Source of the DNA: Syngnathus acus
Lineage: Eukaryota > Chordata > Actinopteri > Syngnathiformes > Syngnathidae
NCBI RefSeq assembly: GCF_901709675.1
Contig: NC_051094.1
Span: 8,860,501 to 8,924,500, forward strand
DNA length: 64,000 nt
Direction: 5' to 3'
Both the position numbers and the translations under genes were made by a program. A model generated the notes under the pieces. It did not search any database, was not told the DNA's origin, and was given only the letters and a program-made list of their open reading frames with translations. Below, in pieces: positions 1 through 10,900 of the stretch. Within the stretch, counting starts at the first letter, position 1. Each line of letters begins with the position of its first letter.

Positions 1-1619
1 GAAGGTTATGTTCAAGCTCAGGAAGTGCAAAGCTGGATCCCTTCTGATCCCGCATGGACGTGCTTGGCGGACCGTCTTCTGGCACGCTGTGCTTGTTGGA
101 CATCTGACTGTAACTGGAATATACCTTTTGCTCTCTTCCAGTCATATCGATGACCTAAACATGGGAAGATATGTCTGAGGTGGGGAGCGTTCTTGTAGAC
201 TATATTTACTTGCAATATCAAGGGGTGGTTTTCTACACATCATTCTATTGCTGATACAGCAAGTCTCAAATAAAAAGGGTTAATTAGTTCACCTTGACTT
301 GTGCCAGCTGTCCAGCAGATGTTCCTATGCTGCGCCCGGCAAGTTTGCCTGTAGCCTTCAGTTCCTCCACAGTTTTGTAGGAGTACTTGGGTTTCTTCCT
401 TGCTCCGGTGGCTGCTGGATCTTTACGCCACTGACCTAGTTCCTTCTGAAACTCCTAAAGAGACAGATGATTTAGAATGTCATGACAACGTAAGGTTACT
501 TTCAATTGCTAAGACAATTGAGGGTGAAGATCGGAATGCCAAGACCAGTGGCATGTTACCTTTTCTTCCTCCTCGTCCGAGTCAACTACAGGAAAATCTT
601 GAAGACTTTGTACGGTTCGTTCATTGCCATAAGCACCCACGGCTCCTTTTCCTTTCCGCACCTTTGCCTCGATAGGATTGACGATACCTGGAGGATTAAT
701 AAAGCAAATGGTCACAAACTGTGCATCTCAGTCCTCCTCAAACCTAAAACTAAGTACCCATAATTCTGCACACCTTGCGCGTTCTTGCCCAAGCCTCTGC
801 CTGGTTGATAGCCCATTTTCTGCAGCAGCTTTTGACCAATTCCCTTCGTGTGTTTCTCCCAAGAACCAATTCCTTGTCCAGTTTGGATACCCCCTGCAAA
901 CCTTTGAGACTGGTTTCCACGGATATTACCCTGGAAAAACAAAAAAGCAGTGCTTCTCAACTGTTGTCATCCTGGGAGCCGCATCTTACTATTGCTGCAA
1001 AGTCACAACACGTTTTCCACAAGTTAAGAACAATAAAACATTGTTTGTTTTACTGTACTATACAAACCTGTTAGAATATACAACTCAGGGAATAACAAAC
1101 ACTTTATCAAACTGTCATTTACCTTTTGAAGCTTTTTAGTCGTTAGCACTCGAGGCGGCGGTGGTGCAGAAGGAACGTCATCATCAGAATCATCAGGACC
1201 TTCCTCTTCTTCTTCTTCTTCTTGCTGTTTCTCATCGGATGGAGTTTTTCTTAATCCCGCACTCACAAAGTTCACTGGAGCAGTGTAGTCTTTAGATCTA
1301 GAAAAACACTTGATTTAATGATCTATTCTTTGAAAACGAGTTGTCGTTTGCTCCCTCCAAATGATTATCGTGGATTGATGTGGCTCAGCATGGAAACAGC
1401 ACCATGACTTACCTCTTGCCTCCAAATTGGGGTCTCTCGTCCTCATCAGAGTCACCTTCTGCCCAGATGCCATAAGTCATTTGCTCCTTGGTCTGTCTGT
1501 GTCTGCGGCGGTCTGGGTTGAACTCATTGGCCAAATCCCAATCTGTGATTTCAAATTTTTCAATATCTACACCATCTTCCTCTGCATCCCTCCGTCCATA
1601 CAGGTGTGACATTGACATT
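1..1619 (-). CDS. tfip11: Tuftelin-interacting protein 11, 5' part of gene (partial at window edge)
   Basis: Spliceosome-disassembly factor: a G-patch protein that works with the DEAH helicase DHX15 to release the intron lariat, in the nucleus. Seen on the minus strand: start codon at 1616-1618, directly behind a splice acceptor, giving [10 protein letters not shown]. Coding exons in order are about 1413-1619, 1123-1299, 773-932, 560-689, 308-450 and 1-154, where the frame runs off the window. The third exon carries a canonical G-patch core ([12 protein letters not shown] then [10 protein letters not shown]). The next has the conserved NPIEAK and [11 protein letters not shown] segments. The last visible exon reads [17 protein letters not shown] and ends in [10 protein letters not shown], both typical of TFIP11. 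Exon 2 holds an acidic run coded by a GAA-type repeat. The C-terminal half lies outside the window. Identity is very secure; exon edges are good to a few bases. Confidence 0.96.
1198..1228 (-). repeat. Coding trinucleotide repeat (poly-Glu) in tfip11
   Basis: A CTT/CTC run on the plus strand reads as a run of about eight glutamates in tfip11 exon 2, ending EEEG. It lies in the acidic linker between the N-terminal motif and the G-patch, a region that is also acidic but less uniform in other vertebrates. Likely length-variable and neutral. Confidence 0.8.
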
Positions 1620-2295
1620 CTGAAAAGAACGATGAAACAAACCCAACCGGGGTCAAGATTAAAAACATTACAAATGCATTGAGAGCATGCACGTGAACAT
1701 CCATTATATTCATATCCAAAATAACATACATTTTGTTGTTTGAATCAGAAATGTAACAAATCAAAAACCTCGCATCTATCTGAATTATTTGCGAACTGTA
1801 GATGTCATTAGGAAACCGTAAATAAATAAAACCGGCGTTTTGATGTATTAGTAAAAATACATTAAACGACAACCACTTACTTTTAATTCACATTACCTAT
1901 TTCTATACGGAATAAATGGGTGTTCTTTCTTGTAGCATCAAAAATAGTCCGATAGCTAACAGTAACTAGCTTCTAGGCGCACCACACACAGGAACACTTT
2001 GAGTACTTCCGGGGGGAAAAAATATTTACGCTATTGACCACCGTTTTGATCTTAAAATGTAGTTATAAATCATGGGAAACAAAAGACCACTCATCAAATT
2101 TCGGTATAGATTCTAGGTATTTTTTTCTCAGGTCACTCATAAATATTATTTGCCCCCGGATCAGACATCGCTCCGGAAGTAGAAAACTGGTGTCACACAA
2201 AAATATACCCTCGCGCCACTAACATTCTTAGCGAATAAAAGAAAATGCAAAATCGGCATTTATTCGTTACATATACATATTTGAATTAAATTAAG
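1620..2295. promoter_or_regulatory. Bidirectional promoter region and 5' UTRs of tfip11 and srrd
   Basis: About 680 bp separates the two divergent start codons. The tfip11 ATG follows a minus-strand acceptor, so at least one upstream noncoding exon must lie in here; srrd transcription starts somewhere before 2296. No TATA box or strong CpG island is obvious. The head-to-head layout is conserved with mammals, which supports a shared promoter. The exact start sites cannot be read. Confidence 0.6.
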
Positions 2296-3599
2296 ATGTC
2301 TGACATAGACGGCGAATGGCAAGTGCAACGTCGACGAAAAGGCGCATCCAGAAGTTTGAAGTCGTTCCAAAGAGCTCCATCCCATTGCATTGAACCACTG
2401 GATGTTGGGAAGACTCTTAAAAGAATCAGAGAAACTGTGTAAGATGTGTTAACGGAGCTATAACTTTGATTTATTCAATCATTTCAGACTTCTATACTAA
2501 TTGTCATTCTCTGCAGGGCTGAAATGAGATGCGAAGGGTTTTGGAAAGAATGGAATGGTGAGTGTCCCTTCAATTGAGACAAAAGTTATTTCTCATTATT
2601 CCTCCTACTAAAAAGCCAAAACAGCAGATTAGATTCACCATTATTGTCTCTGATTATGTCACCAGAGCAGATGCTGGCGGCGGTGTCATTGAACCAAAAG
2701 GACAAGGAGGTCTCTACAGGCCAGCTGCAAGAGAGTTTAGATGCCAAAATATGTCCACTTGAATGTGTGTGTTACGGACTGGGCACCTTTTCTTCATGCG
2801 TGTCTGCTCGTTATCAGCTTGCACTAATGCTCCTTCTTCTGGATGCAGCAATGGTGAAAGTATATGTTGATGTGGTCAGTTGTGTATGTCAATGTTCAAG
2901 TATACTAACCTAACTGAATGTGCCTCTCCTAGATTCCATTAAAAGACTGTTTTGTTTTTGATCCTGCTTTCTCCCATGGAGAAAAAGATGTACTCCGAGA
3001 GTTGGGCCTGACTGTGCTAACAGATAATGAGGTTGGTGAGATAATGAGTTGGTATACATGCATAGTTAGGCATGCGATTATTCATTAACTTTGAATTTTC
3101 ACCCTCTGACATGCAGGAAGGGAAACGACTGGCTACAAAACCTACGCTTTTTTATCTCATGCATTGTGGGAAAGCCTTGTACAACAACCTCTTGTGGAAG
3201 AACTGGAGTCCAAAATGTCTGCCATTTGTGGTAATAATCGGAAACAGCTTTGGTGGCATGAGGGAGAGGTTTGTACAATACATATTGGATTGGAAATAGG
3301 ATTGTAATTTTTATTAATTTGTTTTTTTTCCCATCCATCCGAACAGAATGATTGAAAGAGAGTTCAAGCGGGACTACAGTTTCATCAGCCAGGCAGTGAC
3401 TATGTGTGAGGAGAGAAAACTGAACTGTCCATCTCATCTGACTGACATCTTTAGTGACACTGCACTCATGACCTTTAATTATAGCAAACTAAACACTCTT
3501 AATCAGTCTACCTGGACAGAGCCGCCTGAGCCACATTATCAGCACTGCTCTGATTTGGAAATAATACAAAAAGAATCGCAGAATGGAGAAAGGACATGA
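2296..3599 (+). CDS. srrd: SRR1 domain-containing protein
   Basis: Vertebrate member of the SRR1 family; plant SRR1 acts in light signalling and the circadian clock, and the animal protein is linked to heme-dependent proliferation and clock control. Exons read as 2296-2438, 2517-2557, 2666-2853 (or 2874), 2933-3031, 3117-3268 and 3347-3599, all phase-compatible, giving about 291 residues. Start MSDIDGEWQVQRRRK. Diagnostic SRR1 segments are VCYGLGTFSSC with ARYQLALMLLLL, VFDPAF, and LMHCGKALYNNLLWKNW followed by VVIIGNSF. The protein ends EIIQKESQNGERT. The donor of exon 3 is ambiguous: stopping after ATG at 2853 or seven codons later both keep frame, and the shorter form fits the family better. 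Neighbour tfip11 is divergently oriented, as in human. Confidence 0.95.
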
Positions 3600-3613
3600 A
3601 CTACTGGATTAAC

Positions 3614-3952
3614 CAGTCCCTGGCCCGTGGGCCAAATGTGGCCCTCAGTGCAATTATATTTGGCCTGCAAAGACAAATTGTGCATCGACTTTGTGTCAAT
3701 ACAATTGCAAATTGTCTTCACTTTTAAAAAATAGATATGTTGCTTCATCATTACCATTCATCTTTTTAAAAATAAACTGGTTTTACTAGTCTCTGATTTC
3801 AAAACTAGTTAGTCATCAGTTTGTTGTTTAACCTATATACTGTATATAATGAGATGTTGATACATTTATTTGGGTTGACAGTCATAATGGCCCTCCGAAG
3901 GAAACTATGATTACGATGCGGCCCGCGACATAAAAATAATTTGACACCCCTG
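3614..3952 (-). mobile_element. Non-autonomous hAT-type miniature element
   Basis: On the minus strand this begins CAGGGGTGTCAAA and continues with a GC-rich GTCGCGGGCCGC block and a GGAGGGCCATTATGAC block, a pattern I recognise from a common fish hAT-derived element. The other end starts CAGTCCCTGGCCCG with GGCCCGTGGGCC. Flanking 8-mers do not match, so target-site duplications have decayed or the ends are slightly misplaced. No coding capacity. It sits right after the srrd stop codon, so it lies in or next to the srrd 3' UTR. Confidence 0.75.
3771..3776 (+). promoter_or_regulatory. Candidate srrd poly(A) signal inside the hAT element
   Basis: The first clear AATAAA downstream of the srrd stop codon, 172 bases after it, lies inside the hAT-derived sequence. 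If used, the transposon supplies the srrd 3' end. This is inferred from position alone. Confidence 0.45.
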
Positions 3953-3957
3953 TTCTA

Positions 3958-4110
3958 AAGGGTGGGGAAGTGCTTTCCCATAGTGTACCTCAGGGCCTGA
4001 TGGCCCACTCCTGTTCATCCTCTTTCTGCTTCCCTTTGGAAATATGCGCTCACGGCCTCCTTTACTACTGCTATGCCGACGCCCAGCGTAATATCATCAC
4101 CAAAGTCATT
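3958..4110 (+). mobile_element. Decayed LINE reverse-transcriptase fragment
   Basis: The plus strand reads VPQG near 3986 and CYADAQ near 4073, with LCFPLEICAHGLLYY-like sequence between them across a frame slip. This matches the VPQGSVLGPLLF...YADDTQ stretch of fish non-LTR retrotransposon reverse transcriptases (Rex1/L2-like). The catalytic YADD is degenerate (YADA) and the piece is about 50 codons long with frame shifts, so it is a dead relic. Confidence 0.7.
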
Positions 4111-4552
4111 TTAATTTGATATTAAGATATACATCACTGAGGAGAAAGGAGATGGACCTCTTTGAGACTGACTTCAGTGCTTTTGCACCTTGGCAAAAGA
4201 ACTATCTAAAACAGGACCTCTGTAGTTGTTTTAGCTTTATAGTAAATATGAGCAAAACGACAGAAGGAAACTTGAACGTAAGAGCAGTTTTTGTTGCACC
4301 TATCTTGTCGCGCCTTGGGATTTTGGGGATAATAAAAATAGGTGTGGTTTCCTCTGTAGACCTGTTTTATGTGTTTGACAGGAGTTGGAGAAAACAGGGC
4401 GTGTGTAGGCTTCCGTAATTACAGTTAACGTTTGATCACAAAGGCTAGCTGCAAAACGTGGACTCGGATATTTCTCTGAACTGAAAAGGGACCGTAAATT
4501 GTTGTTTCTCCCATTTTGCCCATCCCCACTAAATTTGATCAATAACACCCTT
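4111..4552. other. Intergenic, no gene seen
   Basis: Short ORFs only on both strands, with no family resemblance and no paired splice sites in frame. It lies between repeat relics and is probably old repeat or unique intergenic sequence. Confidence 0.5.
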
Positions 4553-4727
4553 GATTGGTTGCCAGTCATTATCAGGGCACACCAGTCACATTCACATCCA
4601 TGGACAATTTAAAATCTTCAATCAATTTATAATTACAATGCAAACTCCACAAACAAAGGCCAGAGTTGAACCCTAATCTTCAAAACTGCAGACGTTGATG
4701 TACGTCAGCATCGTGCTGTCATGAAAT
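4553..4727 (-). repeat. Interspersed repeat copy (SINE-like fish family), inverted
   Basis: Landmarks in order on the plus strand are TTGCCAGTCATTATCAGGGC, CCAGTCACATTCACA, GACAATTTAAAATCTTCAAT, TGCAAACTCCACAAACA and GGCCAGAGTTGAACCC. This is the reverse complement, with an internal deletion, of a very common fish repeat whose head reads GGTTAGCACNTCCGCCTCACAG and tail GGGATAGGCTCCAGCACGCC. Other pieces of the same family occur near 21.2, 21.7 and 38.3 kb. Confidence 0.65.
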
Positions 4728-4848
4728 CATATCTATTGCTTCTTAACTGTGACTGCAAATGATATTTACATGAACAATGGTTTTGTAAAAGTGTGAGTGT
4801 TTAAAAGATTCAATCAGTACAAAAAGGAGAAAGCACCACGATAAAAAG

Positions 4849-4854
4849 TTTATT
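4849..4854 (-). promoter_or_regulatory. Poly(A) signal of the Clu-family gene
   Basis: AATAAA on the minus strand, about 120 bases past the stop codon at 4977-4979. The only good candidate before the repeat region; it gives a short 3' UTR. Confidence 0.6.
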
Positions 4855-4976
4855 GTTAAAAGAAAAATAGCGCTGGAGAATACAGACATCCCCCAGCATG
4901 GACACGTGGTACAGCTCAGGACGTCTCAGTTTACGTTACAGTGGGCTGCTACACTAATTTCTTCCGTCCGATGTTT

Positions 4977-7900
4977 TCAAACTTGATCTGTTCCATTTAC
5001 AGAGATGCTTTTCACACCGTTGCTTCCTGATTGTCCAGCTGTGGTCATGTTTGAGACAACATCTGCCCATGTCCCCTTACTCTTGGGGCTCTCAGTAACG
5101 TCATCTGACTTGGTCTCGTCAGATGGGTCACATCGCACGTCTTCAGTGGCTTTGATGCCATTTGTTGCACTTGAATCAACATCAGCACAATCCTCCATTT
5201 TGGCTTCAGCATCCAAAACCACCCTTTGGCTGGGCTCTGCTTCGTCTCCGTCCACTTCTGTTTTCTCTTCTACCACGTGACCGTTAGCTGGGGCGACCGT
5301 GTCGACTGAGGTTTCTTCCACTCGCTGACTCTCAGTAGTTTCCTCCACAGCCAGGCTTGGACTGTTCAGAACTTCCTCGCCACTTCCTGTTTCTTGAGCT
5401 GGCTCCTTTGCTTGTCCGTTCGTAACCTCCAACAGCTCGTTAGCTGCTTTGCTCATCAGCTCTTTTGCCACGGCTGCCTTCAGTTCCTTGTGTCTCTGCT
5501 TGAACTCCTGGAACTTGTCACTATCAACACACAAATCAAGAATTAATTTAAATGCATGGGTGATGTTATCTTGAAAATCTCCTATTTAATATTTTCTTCA
5601 ATTTACATGACCGCAATCTTCTTAATCCCAGTGATCAGAACCATCTGCTCCAGAATTGTTTCATTTGTAGGAGTCAGGCACTGGGAGGAAAAAAACCAGA
5701 GGGCACCAAGGGCTTAACAGACCATCCCTCCGAACGTTTAAACAAGTTGCTTCTTACCTCCACTGTTTGTTCGGTAACATTAGGTCCAGCCTGTCTGAGG
5801 GAACGTTCTACCTGCACGGCCTGCTTGGTTATCGTGCAGAGAAATTCTTTGCTGCATCGTGCCTGAGGGTGATCCTCGTCAAACTGCGGAAGAGAAAAGC
5901 GGTGGCATTAAATGCAACTGATTCTAATTGAGTTGTCTAAAGAAAAAACAAAACAAAAAGTGATGCTGACCAAGGCAGTAAAAGCAGCAAGGGCCTCCTT
6001 TTCGTGATTCATAGCACCTCTGTAGTCTCCTTTACTGCACAGCCACTGGGACACCAGATGCTGACTGCATAAGAAAGAGGGAAAAGTCACGAGTTTGGGA
6101 ATGTGGCCAAATGATGGCATAGGTGAATCTTACGAGAGGGCAGTGTGCAGATTTGTTGGGCCGAAGAAAGAAGCGTTGAGTCTGAGGGCGTTTTTTAAGT
6201 ATTTCCCTGCTTGGTCCCCTTTTAAAAGCAAGCCAAGACAACTCTGCAAGGACAACAATGTTATTTAGAATGGTGACAAGGTCAATAATAATATTTAGAA
6301 ATAACCTACATCTAGCCTGGCAATGTATGGGTGGTCTTCGCCATGGATGGCTAGCAGAAGTAGACGTGCTCTAAGCAAACATTTCTGGGCTAGGTTGGTC
6401 TCCCTTCCGGCAAGAACATACACGGCCAAGAGGGCCTATGGAAAGAGAAGCATAAAATAAATCAATAAATGAAGAAATCATTGTCACCCTTGACAGCTGG
6501 AGTTGTGGGTAGTAATGGGTGAAAAGGAGAGCTTGTTTTTGTACTTACATATTGATGGATAGTGTTGGGGTGGTCAAACCCGAGCACCCTCTCACTGATT
6601 ACCACTGCTCTCAATTGGACACTGCGGGCCTTAGGAACAAAGAAAGATGAAAATATTATTCAGGTCATGTTTTTCTTCTTCTTGCCAGACAAACATGGAA
6701 GACAAATTGAATAGTGTGTATATTTTACATGATTTGCTTTTCATCAAATTCTATCAAATACATTGAATGACGTTAAAGGCCTTTTCAAAATGGCAACCCT
6801 CCTTTGCTATTTCTTCTTTGCTGAGATAATCCAGCATGATGCTTGCACCAATGTGCCAAGTTGCTCACATTAAATTTGGTCTCGTGCTGTGTGATAAAAC
6901 TGCCTGTAATTGTGGACAGCGAGAAAAGTTGCAGCCTACCTCAGCAGTTTTACCCTGTAGGAATGCCAATTTGGCCAACAGGCTGTGGCAATAACACGCC
7001 TCAGGATGGAGATCATCACACACTCTACCAAACAAATATGCAGCATCTTTTAAATGTTCATGGGCCTGATCCAACAGACCTGCCATTGGAAAGAAATGTT
7101 GAGGTTAAAAAAGGTCAAACACCTCAGTACCAGGATTCAGATTGACTGCCGCACCTTTCTCAAAGTAGTTCTGTGCAGCGCGGAATGCCTTGGAAGCATC
7201 TGAAATTGGCATCTGAACGTGTTTGACAAGAGGGAAGATGTTGATGATGTCGTCGGGTCCGATGGGAGCTTTACCATGGCTGTCGAACAAGTAGTCCCTC
7301 AGTCTCAGCTGGTGGAGACACAAAATAAACATGAATGAACAAACAGGATCTGCTTTGATTTCTGTTTGTTAGCTTATTTACACAAAATCTAGACACTAAC
7401 TGATTTGTATTTATCCTAACTTTATAAAATGCTGACAAGCGCGTCACACCCTCGTATAACCCAAAAAAAAAAAAACCAATTATAAACTGAGCACTATTGT
7501 ATTTTCTTTACTACCTGTACTCCAGTCTTTAAACAGAACTCTCTAAGCAGGGAGATTTTCTGAAGCTTGTAGCGTTCAACCAGTTGGTTCAGACCGGACC
7601 TGTCAAAAAGAAAAATGGCAGTTGTTGTAACTCGCATTAAAAACAAACTTTAGCAACAAAAGCAATGGTCTTACCCAAGAGTGTCAGAGAGGCTGTATGT
7701 TTCAACAGCATCCTGGCAGACTTGATTCCACAGCTCGGCCGCAGTGAGCGTGCTCCAGGGCGTGCTCTCCGAGGCCCCGGGCCCTTTGCCGCGGCGCTTT
7801 GATTTCTTTTTCGTCTCCTCTCCCAGGGCGGTGGCTGTGAAGTGAGGGACCAATAGGCAGCACAGGAAGTGACTGACTGCTGTTGCTAGACAAGGCATGT

Positions 7901-10900
7901 CCACGCCCTGCAAAAATTCAAATGAAACCCAAATGCTATTTCATGACAATGTAAAACGTCAATTCAAAAAAATTCAAAGTACCTGGAGGAAACTGTTGAA
8001 GACTCTCCTTGTTGAGCGCATTAATATTTCACTCATGACTATTCTCTGGCGAAAACACGAGGAATTTTAGTCAATATTTTCTGTAAAGTGCTCACATGAT
8101 CAAGGCTAGTTCAACTGAATTGTGTTTGCTCAACATACCATTAAATGCCTGAGGCGCTCCTTGTGTTTTGACTGGTTGATGGTTTTGACAACATGGCCCA
8201 GATAGCGTAGGTTGATGCCCTTCTCGTGTAGGGCTTCCTTTAGAGAAGCTCCATCCATTGGGGTCACATTACTTTCTAGATTAGACTCCACCTGGAAATG
8301 TGCACATTGGTATTTAAAGCAGTACTGTAACCATCCAACAACGGATGTTTACGCAATATAATCAATGGAAGTACGTACAAAAGCTGGTATCTGATGCGTG
8401 ACGATGAAAGCCGCAGCTTCTCGCAGTAACTTTTCATGGCTCTGTAGCGATTCACTTTCAGCGCTGGGGAATGATACTCCTGTATACACGCGACGAGAAG
8501 CATATGATGTAACGCTTGTGCAAATTATTGATTGATTAACTTTCATTTCTCTTGGTACCTGGAGAGAGGACATTTGGGCAAAATCGCATCTCAAAGATGA
8601 TTTCACTAAGGGAGCCAACTTCTTTACAAGCAGCCCGTATTGCATCAGTAGCTCGAGAGTCGCCTGCAAAACAGAATCCTTGATGTAAATTGTCAACTTT
8701 GCGCAATATGAAGCGCATTTTATCGAATGAGTCCGTCTTCTTACAAGCTGTCGCACATTCTTCAAAGCCTCCATTGTTGTCCAATTTCTCCCTGACGAGC
8801 TGTGTGAACTGAGTGTGTCTAAAATAAGCACAAGACTTTAATGAAATGAAAACAAATAAAAGATGTTCATCGAATCCAATTCAACTCACTTGTGCTGGAT
8901 GAAAATCTGCATCAACTCTGGTCTCAGCCGACACAAGCTGTGAGGAAATCTCTTGGGAACGTCAAAGTCTTTCTGATAATTCAGTGGCCAGCCATCATTT
9001 ACACTCTTTTCCTCAGCCCCATTGCAGCTTTCTTTCTGTTCCTCTTCTCCACTTATTATCTGACTTTTGACTTCTAGACAGTAGTTGGCATCAGCTGGAA
9101 AAGTCCTAAACACATCTAGTATGTAGAAGCGCTCGTCGGCCCCCAGCAGTCCTTGTGCGTCCACTGATGTAAACAGTGGTACCCGATGTCCATTGGGTGC
9201 TAAGACAATATGTCTCTGGAGAGAAAGCGCTTTGGCAGCATGAGCCAGCAGTTCCAGCATGCGTCTGCGACGGGGAGACTCCTGCAAGCCAGCATTCACT
9301 CCATAGAGCAACCCCCTACACCAAAGACAAATGGATGAGCTCATTAAACTAAATACAGCAGGAAACGTCGACTAAGACTAACGCTTTCATTCGTGAAGTC
9401 AGTTAGAGAGGGCCTTGCTGGGGCACTGCCCCCGCCCCCGGTATTTTCAGTTTTTTTCCCCAGGATTTGTTGTTCACAGTTCCATCCATCCAATCTTTAG
9501 TTTCCTGAATAATTGTTTCAGTATACAAAAAAATGTTTTTGTTTTGCGGACACCCTGAGTGATCCTCCAGAGAAATGAAGGTTGATGTATATAGATCTGT
9601 CAGCGGTAAATTGCACAATGATACACACCAATGAATACAAGCTATTGATGCGGATGTAAAAGTGATGTACACAGAAATAGAATTAAAAGGAAGTACCGTG
9701 AGACGGGTGGGGTTCCCTCCTCCTGCTCAGTGCCTTCCAAGCCAGGAGCTAAACCTTGGGCTGACAGGCGCACGCCTCTGTAGTCGACAATAGCTGTAGG
9801 TAGAGTGTGCAAACCTTGCAGCCCCTGCAGATCACTGTACACCTGCACTCCTTTCAGCTCCAGTCTCTGAGCAGCCCTGAAATGACACAATGTCAAAATA
9901 TTGAATTAAATCACCTCCGAGTCACGAAGCTAATCGAAACAGTCTAGTAACCACAATATACTGTCCCTACCTGCGGCCCCTCTCCCCACCAAACACTGTA
10001 CTAGCTGCCCCTTGGCTCATGAAGAGGCCACCAAACAGGAAAGCTGGATCCTCGGGGTTACCATTGACTGGTTCAGCAAAACCTTCAACCACAGTCTCCG
10101 CCCCCTGGGACACGGTTCTCACAAATGCACTGTTTACCTAAGGAAAGAATAAGGTGTAAAGACAAAGATTTCTAATGACACTCATCGTAATCGAATTTGA
10201 ATTGATGTTTTTCGGTTACCTGCAGGAGAGCTCGCTCTCGCTGCAATCTCTCCTCCAGGCTTGTTTGTGGACGATCTCTGGCTGCTTGCAGCTCTTCATT
10301 CCAGTCTGGAGCCTATAGCAGAGATGCATGAAGGACTCAGCGTCACTTCCCTCGGTACGTATATCGTTAAGAATTCCCATTTGTATTAATAACCTGGTTT
10401 GCTGGTTGATCATCCACTCCTAGCCTGCTGAAGGTGTTTTTGTGAGTGCGGGTGGCGCAGGGAGGACCGAGCCAGCACAGGGTTTGATAAGGAGTAGGCA
10501 TCATGTCCACTTGGGATATGTCATGCCTGAAAGAAACCACAAAAGCAATCTCAATCCATACAGACCATATTGTAAAATTTCACTTTGGTTTTGGATTATA
10601 ATCAGGTAGTAAAGAGTTACTTTTGCAAAGTGTCAGTTTGTGGGTGATCTATTGTTTCATTTTCCTGTCATTGAGTAACAATGGAACCGTTCCCTTTGAC
10701 TGATAATGCAAATGGAATTTTGGTAAATATAATCCTAACATGCATCATCCTGCCTGCTAAGTACAGTAAAGCGCAAACAAAAGCAAGATGATCCTCCATG
10801 ATTTTTGCATGGTTGTTACACAATTTCTTCCTCTTTTTTTTTTTTATAGTGTGAGTCGCTATAAAATTAGACACAACACAACATACATCTTACTTAAACT

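Noticed and set aside
3958-4110. Functional reverse transcriptase
   Set aside because: Only about 50 codons, frame-shifted, and with a degenerate YADA in place of the catalytic motif.
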